Assembly: GCA_038209965.1 (NCBI GenBank)
Contig: JBBQXF010000049.1
Coordinates: 1-33,882, forward strand
Reading direction: 5' to 3'
DNA from: JALONO01 sp038209965
Lineage (GTDB): Bacteria > Bacteroidota > Bacteroidia > Cytophagales > Thermoflexibacteraceae
Length of the DNA: 33,882 nucleotides
This document shows, piece after piece, positions 24,664 through 33,583 of the stretch (its first letter is position 1; each line of letters starts with the position of its first letter). The translations under genes were made by a program, and so were the position numbers. The notes under the pieces were generated by a model. It did not search any database. It was given only the letters and a program-made list of their open reading frames with translations, and had not been told where the DNA came from.

Positions 24664-26859
24664 TTAGCCCAAGTAAGGCGCCAGTACCAGGGCAACAATC
24701 GAGATTAGTTTGAGCAAAATGTTGAGCGAAGGCCCGGAAGTGTCCTTGAACGGATCGCCCACGGTATCGCCCACTACGGCGGCCTTGTGCGGTTCAGACT
24801 TTTTATAGTACATCTTCCCGTTGATGCTTACGCCTTCTTCAAAGCTCTTTTTGGCGTTGTCCCAAGCCCCACCGGCGTTTGATTGGAAAATGGCCATTAG
24901 TACACCGGTGACGGTCACCCCGGCCAACAAGCCACCGAGGGCTTCTTTGCCCATGCCGGGCATCAGGCCAATGATTACTGGCGAAGCCACGGCCAATACG
25001 CCGGGCAGGATCATCTCACGAATAGCGGCTTTGGTCGATATTTCCACGCATTTGCCATATTCGGCTTTGCCATCGGCTTCGCGGAAGGTCTTTTGATCGG
25101 CCACCGACCAGTCCTTCTCTTCTTTGTCGCCATTGCGGCGCATCACTTCCAATGCCTTTTTCAGTGCGGGAATGTCGTTGAACTGGCGGCGCACTTCCTC
25201 TATCATGGCCATTGCGGCCCGGCCCACCGCGCCCATGGCCAAAGCCGAGAACACGAAGGGCAACATGCCGCCCAGGAACAGACCGGCCATTACATTGGCC
25301 TTGGAAATATCAATGCTGGACAGTTTGGCCGAGGTCATATACGCCCCAAACAGGGCCAGGGCAGTCAAAGCAGCCGAGGCAATGGCAAAACCTTTGCCAA
25401 TGGCGGCCGTGGTGTTGCCTACGGCATCGAGTTTGTCGGTGCGCTGGCGAACTTCTTTGGGCATTTCGGCCATTTCGGCCACCCCGCCCGCATTGTCCGA
25501 GATAGGGCCGTAAGCATCTACCGCCAATTGGATCCCCAAGTTGGAGAGCATCCCCACCGCAGCGATGGCGATCCCGTACAACCCGCCAAAGTGGAACGCG
25601 CCCACGATGGAAAGGGCAATAATAATGGTCGGGATGGCGGTGCTCATCATCCCTACGCCGAGGCCAGCAATGATGTTGGTCGCGGCACCGGTGGAAGACT
25701 GCCGCACGATCGAATTGACCGGGCCTTTGCCCATGCCGGTGTAGTATTCGGTGATGAGGCCCACCAGAACGCCGCCCACCAGACCGATAATGGTGGCAAT
25801 GAACACACCAAAGGAAGTCATCTCCCGGGTTACGCCATAGAGGGTATCGTCAAAAATCCATTTTTCGGGCAGCACTGTATCAATGATGAACCATGAAGCT
25901 ACGACCATGATGAGTGAGGATCCGAACTCGCCCAAGTTGAGGGCCGTCTGGGGATCGCCACCTTCTTTTACTTTGACGAAAAAAGTGCCGATGATTGACA
26001 CAACAATGCCCACCGCAGCCAAATAGAGTGGCAACAGAACGGCAGCCAGCCCATTGCTCATTTTGTCCAACCCCGCAAATTCGGGAGTGATGAAAGCCGC
26101 ACCCAATACCATGGTGCCCACGATGGATCCCACGTAAGACTCAAAAAGATCGGCACCCATCCCGGCCACATCGCCCACGTTGTCGCCCACGTTGTCAGCA
26201 ATGGTAGCGGGGTTCAGCGGGTGATCCTCGGGAATGCCGGCCTCCACTTTGCCCACCAAATCAGCCCCAACGTCGGCGGCTTTGGTATAGATCCCGCCGC
26301 CCACGCGGGCAAACAGGGCAATGGAAGATGCCCCAAATGAGAACCCAGTGATCACCGTGATCACCCGGTTGACTGCGTTGGCATCCTCAAGGCCAAATAA
26401 ATTACTGTATGCAATAAAGAGCAAGCTCAAACCCAACACGCCCAAACCAACCACACCCATGCCCATGACCGAACCACCGGCGAAGGCTACTTCCAGGGCT
26501 TTGCCCAGACTGACCCGGGCGGCAGCGGCGGTGCGAATGTTGGCCTTAGTGGCCACGCGCATCCCGATAAAGCCGGCCAGTGCCGAGCTAAATGCCCCCA
26601 ATACAAAGGACAGGGCCACCAATGGGTGGGAAGTGGTTTCATCGGCCGTTAAGCCCAGCAAAATGGCCACCGCAATGACAAAGAAGATGAGCACGCGGTA
26701 TTCTGCTTTCAAGAAAGCCATTGCACCTTCGGCAATGCGGGCCCCAATCTCTACCATTTTTTCCGTCCCGGGATCCTGCTTGGTCACCCAGGCCGAACGC
26801 CAAGCGACATACAGCAGGCCAATGACCCCGAATACCGGAAGTGTGTAAATCAAGTTCAT
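24664..26859 (-). CDS. hppA: Membrane-bound proton- or sodium-translocating pyrophosphatase
   Basis: 731 aa with about 16 membrane helices, normal for the family. It couples PPi hydrolysis to ion pumping across the inner membrane. Substrate-site motifs are visible: DVGADLVGKVEAGIPEDHP and NVGDNVGDVAGMGADLFES in the first half and QLAVDAYGPISDNAGG and KAAVVGDTVGDPFKDTSGP later. GNTTAAIGKGFAIASA carries Ala and Gly where potassium-independent enzymes have Lys and Thr, which points to the potassium-dependent class. Whether it pumps H+ or Na+ cannot be decided here. It is a single-gene transcript: promoter upstream, strong terminator after. Confidence 0.96.
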   Translation of the reverse strand: MNLIYTLPVFGVIGLLYVAWRSAWVTKQDPGTEKMVEIGARIAEGAMAFLKAEYRVLIFFVIAVAILLGLTADETTSHPLVALSFVLGAFSSALAGFIGMRVATKANIRTAAAARVSLGKALEVAFAGGSVMGMGVVGLGVLGLSLLFIAYSNLFGLEDANAVNRVITVITGFSFGASSIALFARVGGGIYTKAADVGADLVGKVEAGIPEDHPLNPATIADNVGDNVGDVAGMGADLFESYVGSIVGTMVLGAAFITPEFAGLDKMSNGLAAVLLPLYLAAVGIVVSIIGTFFVKVKEGGDPQTALNLGEFGSSLIMVVASWFIIDTVLPEKWIFDDTLYGVTREMTSFGVFIATIIGLVGGVLVGLITEYYTGMGKGPVNSIVRQSSTGAATNIIAGLGVGMMSTAIPTIIIALSIVGAFHFGGLYGIAIAAVGMLSNLGIQLAVDAYGPISDNAGGVAEMAEMPKEVRQRTDKLDAVGNTTAAIGKGFAIASAALTALALFGAYMTSAKLSSIDISKANVMAGLFLGGMLPFVFSALAMGAVGRAAMAMIEEVRRQFNDIPALKKALEVMRRNGDKEEKDWSVADQKTFREADGKAEYGKCVEISTKAAIREMILPGVLAVASPVIIGLMPGMGKEALGGLLAGVTVTGVLMAIFQSNAGGAWDNAKKSFEEGVSINGKMYYKKSEPHKAAVVGDTVGDPFKDTSGPSLNILLKLISIVALVLAPYLG

Positions 26860-26903
26860 ATCAACTAAGTTTAATTTAAATGTTTAGGTTTTTTGAGTGG
26901 TCG

Positions 26904-26934
26904 CAAAATAAGCTAACCTAGCCCTGATTTGCAA
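26904..26934 (-). promoter_or_regulatory. Candidate promoter of hppA
   Basis: On the minus strand: TTG, 20-base spacer, TTATTTTG, close to the Bacteroidota pattern TTG/TAnnTTTG with one mismatch at the second position. It would give a leader of about 40 bases. Confidence 0.4.
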
Positions 26935-27040
26935 GGAAATCCAGTCAAGACCCAAGGAATAAGCGGTCGTTTGTCGCAAAACTGGAAATAAAAGCGCTAC
27001 TGGCTGGGTGTCACCTCGTTTTGGCAATGGGTACCGCAGG

Positions 27041-27394
27041 TCAAAATCCGGCCAGTTCTTTTTGTTTGGCCTTGGGCAGGCCCTGCACCACTAATTGATA
27101 GGAGTGCGATATCCAGTGTTGGAGTTCTTGGCGGGGGAGTTGGCCATTGAGGACAATCGTGTTCCAATATTTTTTGTTCATGTGGTAGCCCGCCCTTACG
27201 CTGGGGTAGCGCTCGCGCAGGGCAACGGCCAGCTCAGGATCGCACTTGAGATTGATGCTCTCAAAATTATCCACACTGCACAGGGCAAACATTTTGTCCA
27301 TCACCTTGAACACCAGGGTATCCTCACCAAAAGGGAAACCCTCGGTCGTTCCTTTTAGAGCGAGGCAGTAATCCCGAAACTCTTCAATGTTCAT
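27041..27394 (-). CDS. MmcQ/YjbR family protein
   Basis: 117 aa from the ATG at 27394; the frame runs open upstream, but MNIEEFRDYCLALKGTTEGFPF is the standard beginning of the family. Other typical parts are VFKVMDKMFALCS, NLKCDPELAVALRERYPSV, and GYHMNKKYWNTIVL. The fold is CyaY-like and is thought to bind DNA or proteins, but the role is not established. It begins five bases after the DUF6728-like gene, so the two are almost surely cotranscribed. Confidence 0.9.
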   Translation of the reverse strand: MNIEEFRDYCLALKGTTEGFPFGEDTLVFKVMDKMFALCSVDNFESINLKCDPELAVALRERYPSVRAGYHMNKKYWNTIVLNGQLPRQELQHWISHSYQLVVQGLPKAKQKELAGF

Positions 27395-27399
27395 GGCTA

Positions 27400-27603
27400 C
27401 TAGCGCAGGGCACAGCGGGTGATCATTACAGCCAAACAAAACAGGAACATCAGGATCGATACCCGGTTGATGCCGTGCATTACCCGCAAGTTGAAATTGG
27501 GCCGGTTGCTCGGATCGTCTTTGCGGAACACCCGCAAAAAGTAGGTTCCCACTGCACCGAGGGCAAAATAATCGCGCAAGGTATTTTTTTGTCTTTTGTC
27601 CAT
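27400..27603 (-). CDS. DUF6728-like small membrane protein
   Basis: 67 aa with a basic soluble half (MDKRQKNTLRDYFALGAVG, YFLRVFRKDDPSNRP), then FNLRVMHGINRVSILMFLF leading into one membrane helix. This pattern matches the small DUF6728 family as I recall it from Bacteroidota; the name should be checked by a profile search. The function is unknown. It is probably in the inner membrane with the N-terminus in the cytoplasm. It is the first gene of a two-gene unit with the MmcQ-like protein. Confidence 0.7.
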   Translation of the reverse strand: MDKRQKNTLRDYFALGAVGTYFLRVFRKDDPSNRPNFNLRVMHGINRVSILMFLFCLAVMITRCALR

Positions 27604-27722
27604 GTCCCAATAATAAAGATAGTAAAATGAAAACCAAGGCGCGAGCGCAATTGTTCACACCGGCGGAACCTGAATCCCAACCCAAAAATCCACGGCCGGT
27701 GTTGATCCTGCCCAATGCCCCA

Positions 27723-29057
27723 TCAGATCAAGTTCCGTGCTTTCAGCTCAAGGTACTTATTGATGGTGTTCACGGTCAGGTTTTCGGGTGCAGTGAGTAT
27801 GGTGTGGATGCCGTGCCGGTTGAGCTCTTTTACAATTTGCCGCTTTTCGTGCACAAATTTTTCGGCAATTGTTTTGAGGTAGATTTCCTCCGTACCCTGG
27901 GGCTTGAACTGCAACAAAGAGCGCAGCTCGGTGTTTTGGAACAACACCACCACCAGTAAATGTTGCTTGGCGATGAGGCGGAGGTAGCGCATCTGCCGTT
28001 CCATGGACGACAGCGTTTCAAAATTGGTGTACAATAAAATGAGGCTGCGCTGGGTGATCTTGATTTTGAGCTGCATGGCCAATGCCTCAAAATCAGGTTC
28101 TTTGAAACCCGTTTTTTGATTGTAAAGTGCCTCCATGATCAGGGCCATTTGTCCGCTCCGGTTGCTGGCCGCCAGCATCGTGCCCACATTGCGCCCAAAA
28201 GTGACCAAGCCAGCCTTGTCGCTCTTTTTGATGGCAATGTTGGAAATGACCAGGGCCGCATTGATGGCATAATCCAACAGGGTGAGGCCGTTGAAGGGCA
28301 TCTTCATCATCCGGCCCTTGTCGATCACGCTGAACACCTGCTGCGAGCGTTCATCGCGGAACTGGTTGACCATCAGTTGGCTTTTGCGGGCGGTGGCTTT
28401 CCAGTTGACCGAGCGGTAGTCATCGCCGGGCACATAGTTGCGGATCTGGTCAAATTCCATGTTCTGCCCAATCTTGCGGATCCGCTTGACCCCCAATTCA
28501 ACCAGCCGGTCGGAGATGGCATACAGCTCGTATTTGCGCAGCTGGATGTAGGATGGATAAACGGGGACGGTCTGGGCCAGGGGCAGTTGGTAGCGCCGTG
28601 CCACCAACCCGATGTTGCCGCTCACGAACAGGTTGAGCACCCCAAACTGGTATTGGCCCCGGCGAACAGGCCGCACTCGGTAAGTCAGGCTTTTGGTTTC
28701 GCTGGGCAACCATACGCCCCCTAATTGGAGGTGGCGCATTTGCAACTGCTCGGGCAGTTCATCAATGACCTTGAGATGGGTTTTGAAACTATAAAGGCTC
28801 TTGATGTGCAAAACGACCTGGTTTTCGTCCCCGTTGGAAAGTTTTTCGGCCATTTGCCGAGTTCCTTCCATCCCGTCCCGCACGCGGTAAAGCACCAGGA
28901 TGTCCACGATGAGCAAGCCCAATGTGCCGAGCAAGACCAATTGGGCAATACTGATCAAAAAGGGAAAAGAAAAGGCAAAGACAAATAGGCTGATACATCC
29001 ACCGAGGACGAAGAACAGGCGTTGGTTGAGATACAGGCTGCAGATGAAACGGATCAT
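27723..29057 (-). CDS. DUF58 domain protein
   Basis: 444 aa from the ATG at 29057 (a TTG one codon upstream is also open). Two membrane helices lie at about residues 10-55. After a beta-rich region comes the DUF58 signature EFDQIRNYVPGDDYRSVNW followed by KATARKSQLMVNQFRDE, and then a von Willebrand A-like region (VFSVIDKGRMMKMPFNGLTLLDYA) with a DxG in place of the usual DxSxS metal site. Such proteins usually accompany MoxR ATPases and other VWA proteins. No MoxR gene is visible in the window on either side. pyrE lies about 100 bases upstream on the same strand. Confidence 0.88.
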   Translation of the reverse strand: MIRFICSLYLNQRLFFVLGGCISLFVFAFSFPFLISIAQLVLLGTLGLLIVDILVLYRVRDGMEGTRQMAEKLSNGDENQVVLHIKSLYSFKTHLKVIDELPEQLQMRHLQLGGVWLPSETKSLTYRVRPVRRGQYQFGVLNLFVSGNIGLVARRYQLPLAQTVPVYPSYIQLRKYELYAISDRLVELGVKRIRKIGQNMEFDQIRNYVPGDDYRSVNWKATARKSQLMVNQFRDERSQQVFSVIDKGRMMKMPFNGLTLLDYAINAALVISNIAIKKSDKAGLVTFGRNVGTMLAASNRSGQMALIMEALYNQKTGFKEPDFEALAMQLKIKITQRSLILLYTNFETLSSMERQMRYLRLIAKQHLLVVVLFQNTELRSLLQFKPQGTEEIYLKTIAEKFVHEKRQIVKELNRHGIHTILTAPENLTVNTINKYLELKARNLI

Positions 29058-29159
29058 CAAATTGATATTAGGGCCATAAATATAGGTTAGAATTAAAATG
29101 ATTTGGGCGATTCACCAGAATGATTTTCCCGGATTTCCCTTCCTAGTCAGGGGCGGCCA

Positions 29160-29789
29160 TCATTTTCCCCAATTGGCGGGATCTGTTCGCCAAGCCTGCA
29201 AGGGCACGATCTGTTCTGGGCCAATCACGTTTCGCACCAAAGCAACTTCGATCAGGGCGGCATAATCGGTCAGGGCCACCAACGGCACGTGGGCTGCCTG
29301 AAATGCTTGATTGGCCATCGCAAAACCATAGGTGAACGTGGCCAACATCCCGCACGCGTGCATTCCCGCTGCTTGCACTGCCTCAACCGCTTTGAGACTG
29401 CTCCCCCCGGTCGAAATCAGATCCTCGACCAATAATACCTGCTGGCCAGCCACCACTTTGCCCTCGATCAAATTTCCCAGCCCGTGATCTTTGGGCTTGG
29501 GCCGCACATAGAGGAAGGGCAGGCCGAGGGAATCGGCCAACAATGCCCCCTGCGGTATCCCTGCCGTGGCCACTCCCACTATCATTTCGGCTTGGGGGAA
29601 ATGGGCCTGAGCAGCTTCCACGAGTTTTTCTTTGATAAACCGGCGGATGATCGGGTAAGAAAGGGTCAGCCGGTTGTCACAGTAAATGGGGGATTTCCAG
29701 CCCGAAGCCCAAGTGAAAGGCTGGGCTGGACTGAGCTTGACCGCTCCAGCCTGGAGCAGCATGGCCGCTATTTGTTGGGAGATTGTCAT
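29160..29789 (-). CDS. pyrE: Orotate phosphoribosyltransferase
   Basis: 209 aa from the ATG at 29789; the upstream Met at 29813 overlaps the promoter and is less likely. The PRPP-binding signature is VLLVEDLISTGGSSLKAVEA near residues 112-131, preceded by the orotate-side stretch FTWASGWKSPIYCDNR and by YVRPKPKDHGLGNLIEG, the flexible catalytic loop. The enzyme joins orotate and PRPP to OMP in UMP synthesis. It is divergent from the phosphatase gene and has its own candidate promoter. Confidence 0.95.
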   Translation of the reverse strand: MTISQQIAAMLLQAGAVKLSPAQPFTWASGWKSPIYCDNRLTLSYPIIRRFIKEKLVEAAQAHFPQAEMIVGVATAGIPQGALLADSLGLPFLYVRPKPKDHGLGNLIEGKVVAGQQVLLVEDLISTGGSSLKAVEAVQAAGMHACGMLATFTYGFAMANQAFQAAHVPLVALTDYAALIEVALVRNVIGPEQIVPLQAWRTDPANWGK

Positions 29790-29810
29790 ACTGCCAATGG
29801 TTGAGGAGGC

Positions 29811-29842
29811 CAAAGTTGCACACTTTGTTCATATTTGGCAAA
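29811..29842 (-). promoter_or_regulatory. Candidate promoter of pyrE
   Basis: On the minus strand: TTTG, 20-base spacer, CAACTTTG, which fits the Bacteroidota pattern TTTG/TAnnTTTG with one mismatch. Its position gives a leader of about 15 bases before the ATG at 29789 and supports that start over the one at 29813. Confidence 0.5.
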
Positions 29843-29977
29843 CGTGCCCGTTTTTTCTGGGAGTAAGGCAGCCGGTCAGAAATAGCGCTGGTCTTGTGCC
29901 AAAAATGGCTGTGGGGAAAGTAAAATTGGGCAAACTGGTTTATTATTGTCGCCCCAATGATTATCCTAAGCTGTGTT

Positions 29978-30463
29978 ATGATCAAAGTATTGTTTGTTTG
30001 CCTCGGCAATATCTGTCGCTCGCCCTTGGCCGAAGGGGTATTTGCGCATTTGGTGGCCCAGGATCGGCTGGCGGCCCAGATCGGTTGTGACTCGGCGGGG
30101 ACGGGTGACTGGCACGCGGGCGATCTGCCCGATCACCGCGCCCGCTCCACCGCCAGTGCTCACGGCCTTGCACTTACCCACCGCGCAAGGCAGGTGAAAG
30201 ATAGCGATTTTACCGATTTTGATTACATTTTTGCCATGGACCGATACAATCTCCAGACGTTGGTGCAACTGGCCAAACTGGCTGGTGGGCCACCTCAGGC
30301 TCACTTGGCGCTCCTGCGCGAATTTGATCCGCTCCCCGATTCCCTCGAGGTGGAAGATCCTTATTATGGTGACCAACAAGACTTTGAAAATTGCTATCAG
30401 ACAGTAGCTCGCTGCGCCAGCGAAATTTTGGCCCACCTCAAAATCAAGCACGAATTGGGATAA
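29978..30463 (+). CDS. Low-molecular-weight protein-tyrosine phosphatase
   Basis: 161 aa from the ATG at 29978; the start puts the catalytic loop VCLGNICRSPLAEG at residues 7-20, with nucleophile Cys8 and Arg14, as in the family. The general-acid region is VEDPYYGD near residue 127, with the conserved Asp-Pro, and FDYIFAMDRYNL is also typical. These enzymes dephosphorylate tyrosine residues, in bacteria often on kinases that control polysaccharide export. No tyrosine kinase or capsule gene is nearby, so the substrate is open. Its stop faces the cysteine desulfurase stop 22 bases away. Confidence 0.93.
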   Translation: MIKVLFVCLGNICRSPLAEGVFAHLVAQDRLAAQIGCDSAGTGDWHAGDLPDHRARSTASAHGLALTHRARQVKDSDFTDFDYIFAMDRYNLQTLVQLAKLAGGPPQAHLALLREFDPLPDSLEVEDPYYGDQQDFENCYQTVARCASEILAHLKIKHELG

Positions 30464-30485
30464 AAATTACTTTGGGTCGGGTGGA

Positions 30486-31637
30486 CTAGCTGTTCACCGC
30501 CTGCAAATGAAAAATATCGGCAATTTTATTGGCCACAAAATCAATTTCTTCCATCGTATTATACTTGCTGAACGAGAAACGCACCGACTGCCGATGGGGA
30601 TCCGCACCAAGGGCGGCCAATACGTGCGAGCCCACACTGGATCCGCTGGAACAAGCACTGCCCCCAGAAGCCGAGATTTTTTGGATATCCAAGTGCATGA
30701 GCAACATATCGCCGGCATCGGAAGCCGGGAAATTGACATTGAGCACGGTATAGAGGCTTTCGGCCACATTGCCCGACTCGCCATTGAAGCGCAAATCGTC
30801 ACCAAATAGTTCGCGCAGGCGGTTGATCAAATGGATTTTGAGTTGAATAATGTGCTGGGCGTGGTCATTGAGGTCCCGGTAGGAAATTTCAAGAGCTTTG
30901 GCCAACCCAATGATGCCATACACGTTCTCGGTGCCACCGCGCATATTGCGCTCCTGTGAGCCGCCGGTGACCAGCGGGTTGATTTTACTGTCGCTCCGCA
31001 AATACAAGAACCCGACTCCTTTGGGGCCGTGGAATTTATGGGCTGCCCCCACCATGCTGTGGATCTTGGTCCGTTGGAGATCAATGGGAAAATGGCCCAC
31101 CGTCTGCACCGTGTCAGAATGGAAAAATGCGCCGTGCCGTTCACAAATCTCGCCGATTTCGACGAGGTCGGTGAGCGTGCCTATTTCGTTGTTCCCGTGC
31201 ATGAGCGATACCAACGAGCGCGGCTGGCTTTCCAGCAGGTCTTCGAGGTGATCCACGTCCACATTGCCTTTGCCGTCGATCTTGACGAAGCTCAGCTCGA
31301 TTTCACCCCGGTGGGCCAAGTCTTCCAGCGTATGCAGCACAGCGTGGTGCTCGATCTGGCTGGTGATGGCATGGGTAAGCCCGAGGGTACGAACACCACA
31401 GCGGATGGCGGTATTGTCAGACTCGGTGCCACCAGAAGTAAAGAAAATTTCCGATGGGGACGTGTTGAGTAAACTCGCCACTTTTTTCCGGGCCTGCTCA
31501 ATGGCCGCCCGCACTTTGCTGCCGTGGCTGTGGATGGAGGACGGATTGCCAAAGTGATCGGTCAAGTAAGGCAACATGGCCTCAAGTACTTCTTTGTCCA
31601 GGGCAGTGGTAGCAGCATTGTCTAAGTAAACCCTCAT
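30486..31637 (-). CDS. Cysteine desulfurase, NifS/IscS-like
   Basis: 383 aa from the ATG at 31637; the upstream frame adds 12 odd residues before MRVYLDNAATTALDKEVLEA, the normal start. The PLP lysine is Lys201 in GAAHKFHGPKGVGF, with the nearby FHSDTVQTVGHF. The catalytic Cys329 sits in ASGGSACSSGSSVGSHVL, the long-loop group I form. The enzyme removes sulfur from cysteine as a bound persulfide for Fe-S clusters, thiolation of tRNA and other uses. No iscU, iscR or other cluster gene is beside it. A candidate promoter lies at 31675. Confidence 0.95.
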   Translation of the reverse strand: MRVYLDNAATTALDKEVLEAMLPYLTDHFGNPSSIHSHGSKVRAAIEQARKKVASLLNTSPSEIFFTSGGTESDNTAIRCGVRTLGLTHAITSQIEHHAVLHTLEDLAHRGEIELSFVKIDGKGNVDVDHLEDLLESQPRSLVSLMHGNNEIGTLTDLVEIGEICERHGAFFHSDTVQTVGHFPIDLQRTKIHSMVGAAHKFHGPKGVGFLYLRSDSKINPLVTGGSQERNMRGGTENVYGIIGLAKALEISYRDLNDHAQHIIQLKIHLINRLRELFGDDLRFNGESGNVAESLYTVLNVNFPASDAGDMLLMHLDIQKISASGGSACSSGSSVGSHVLAALGADPHRQSVRFSFSKYNTMEEIDFVANKIADIFHLQAVNS

Positions 31638-31674
31638 ATTGTAATTGATATGGTGATAAATGGTATAACGCACT

Positions 31675-31682
31675 CAAAAATA
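31675..31682 (-). promoter_or_regulatory. Candidate -7 element of the cysteine desulfurase gene
   Basis: TATTTTTG on the minus strand fits TAnnTTTG and lies 37 bases before the ATG. No clear -33 element is seen. Confidence 0.4.
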
Positions 31683-31864
31683 CAAAAACTTGGGCCAAAA
31701 ATGGAAGGAACAAGGTTTTTTAGAAAGGCTAAATATGAATTCCCCATTAATTTTTTGCAGTAAACCGGTTATTCACAAGCTGTTTCCCCAAAAAATTATT
31801 TAATTTTGTTCCACATATTCTAAGGTCGCTGAGCATCATGTTCGCTAAACTAACAATAGTACTT

Positions 31865-31872
31865 TACTTTTG
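31865..31872 (+). promoter_or_regulatory. Candidate -7 element of the HTH-like gene
   Basis: TACTTTTG fits TAnnTTTG and lies about 100 bases before the ATG at 31972; TTCG some 20 bases upstream is a weak -33 candidate. Confidence 0.4.
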
Positions 31873-31971
31873 ACGTTTATCAAATGTGCAGTCACGGTGC
31901 GATTGGAATAACTTTTCTACCTTTTTTACTGGGAGTGCCATTATACCACCAGTATCCCCATTTGCTTGGCC

Positions 31972-32622
31972 ATGAAAAATTTGTCCGTTATATCGAAGTT
32001 AGTCCGGCCCGAGGCCAGATCTGCTATAGCCAAGCGGCTGAAGATATCCCCCAAGACTATCGAAGCCGTGCTGAAGGGCCAAGAGGAAAACGCCACAATC
32101 CTCCAGTCGCTGATCCAAGAAGCTGGCAAAGTGCTGGATATACTGGTGGCAGAATATGGCACGCTCACCAAAACTTGCGCCGAAACAACCCAACCCCCTG
32201 CCCAATTGGTCGATCCGGTTCATGGCACCCAAGGGTTGGCTGCTACATTTGTTCAGCCCTGGCCCGAAGGGATAAGCGATGCGACGGAAGAAACCAAGGA
32301 AAATCCCAATCCGCTCCGGCCAGTAGTCATCCGCAGCCGTTCTTGGGAAGAGCGCGAACGTTTGGCCAAGGTGGTGGCTGGTTTGAGCCCTTATCAATTC
32401 GATTTTATCAAAGGGCACAACGGCACTTACTCCGATGCCTATGATCATGACTTGGATCTACTTGCGGCCTGCTTCACCCTGCACCAACAGGGCTACTCCA
32501 AAAACGGGGTCGTGATTTTTATGAAGCAAAATGCGCTTTCGGTCTTTGATCAGGAAAAAGCCTATTTGATTTTACAACGTTTACAGGGCGATTACATCCA
32601 GCATATCCGGCTGGCAAGGTAA
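31972..32622 (+). CDS. Hypothetical protein with HTH-like N-terminus
   Basis: 216 aa from the ATG at 31972 (a TTG two codons upstream is also open). Residues ~13-32 (RPEARSAIAKRLKISPKTIE) look like a helix-turn-helix, followed by a helix and a Pro/Thr-rich linker around residues 70-105. The C-terminal ~100 residues are helical (SWEERERLAKVVAGLSPYQF, DYDHDLDLLAACF-like stretches) and have no match I recognise. A regulator role is possible but rests only on the HTH pattern. Its stop is five bases from the stop of the convergent membrane protein gene. Confidence 0.7.
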   Translation: MKNLSVISKLVRPEARSAIAKRLKISPKTIEAVLKGQEENATILQSLIQEAGKVLDILVAEYGTLTKTCAETTQPPAQLVDPVHGTQGLAATFVQPWPEGISDATEETKENPNPLRPVVIRSRSWEERERLAKVVAGLSPYQFDFIKGHNGTYSDAYDHDLDLLAACFTLHQQGYSKNGVVIFMKQNALSVFDQEKAYLILQRLQGDYIQHIRLAR

Positions 32623-32627
32623 ACGGG

Positions 32628-33239
32628 CTAGAAAGGATAAACGGCGGCCACCAAGTAGGCCAGCCCCATGCCAATTAAATTGCCAATTGTCACCAATGCC
32701 AATTCACGGACTGCCACAGCCCCGCGCTGGGACGGCGGTGTTTGCACGGCCAATATAATGAGCCAGACAATGTAAGCGATGATCAACCCAGTGCCGTAGA
32801 TGAGCAAGTTATTGGCAGCCAAGCTCACTTCGCGACTGGTGCGGCCCGCACCGCCAATGATTTCCCAAGCCACCGAATCAGCGATAACCCCTTTTTTCTG
32901 CATGCCCACGCTCAATGCTTCGTAAGTCGGCCCGAGCACATCCCCGTATTTGGCGGCGTTGCGCTGCTCGGCCCATGCCTTCGTCACTGGGTTGCCCCGC
33001 CGCCGGATCTCGTCCTTGAGTTGGTTGCGGGCCTCTACCGACCAGCGGGCCTGGGCTTGCTCCCCTCCCGATCGGGCCTGAATGTAGGCTTGTCGGGAAA
33101 TTTCAATGGCCCGGGAGTCATATTCCTCGCGCAGCAAGCCTTCATGAATAAAGACAAGGCCCAAATAACAGACGAGGGCCCGGAGAAAAAGCAAGAAGAA
33201 CCGGAGAGGCGGGGCAGTGGTCGTAGAGTCGGGTTTCAT
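32628..33239 (-). CDS. Hypothetical membrane protein, three predicted helices
   Basis: 203 aa from the ATG at 33239. The frame is open a further 175 codons upstream, but that part has the look of non-coding sequence and crosses a transposase relic, so the ATG before MKPDSTTTAPPLRFFLLFLR is preferred. Membrane helices lie at about residues 12-32, 145-166 (YGTGLIIAYIVWLIILAV) and 180-200 (IGNLIGMGLAYLVAAVY). Between the first two is a charged helical domain of ~110 residues (EISRQAYIQARSGGEQAQAR). The family is not recognised. Confidence 0.7.
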   Translation of the reverse strand: MKPDSTTTAPPLRFFLLFLRALVCYLGLVFIHEGLLREEYDSRAIEISRQAYIQARSGGEQAQARWSVEARNQLKDEIRRRGNPVTKAWAEQRNAAKYGDVLGPTYEALSVGMQKKGVIADSVAWEIIGGAGRTSREVSLAANNLLIYGTGLIIAYIVWLIILAVQTPPSQRGAVAVRELALVTIGNLIGMGLAYLVAAVYPF

Positions 33240-33583
33240 CAAATAAATTCGTTGCCCACAAATGTAGTCCACAATAAAAAAGTTTTTTGTGATCGTAGGC
33301 CACAAAAAATGAATGCCGAAAATAAATAGTGCGATGGCAGTCCAAGAACTTGGCGACGATGAGTTCCCCAAAGAAGAACTCCGCCCGATGCGAATCAAGT
33401 TCTTCTCCAAAGTCGCGTTATAGCCAACACTAGATAATCTGCTGTCAAGCTGCGGCTTTACCAGCAGATTGCTAGTAAAATCAACCGAAATTTTGAGACT
33501 GACGTTTTGATTTATCAATATGTCTGCCATTGCAGGATCGGGCCGCCAAGTGTCAAGGTCAGCCCCGAAGGGATAATAGTCTG
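33240..33583. other. Non-coding stretch between membrane gene and transposase relic
   Basis: About 340 bases. It contains an inverted repeat AATCTGCTG (33436-33444) / CAGCAGATT (33462-33470), with a smaller AAGC/GCTT stem inside (33447-33458). The open frame through it encodes nothing recognisable. A promoter for the membrane protein should lie near its left end. Confidence 0.5.

Larger units (their letters stand above)
31638..31971. other. Divergent intergenic region, no gene seen
   Basis: About 330 AT-rich bases between the cysteine desulfurase and the HTH-like gene. It holds candidate -7 elements for both directions (31675-31682 minus, 31865-31872 plus) and no ORF or RNA gene that I can support. 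Confidence 0.55.

Noticed and set aside
25093..25896. 267-aa plus-strand frame opposite hppA
   Set aside because: Antisense shadow of a well-conserved gene with low-complexity His/Gly/Arg composition.
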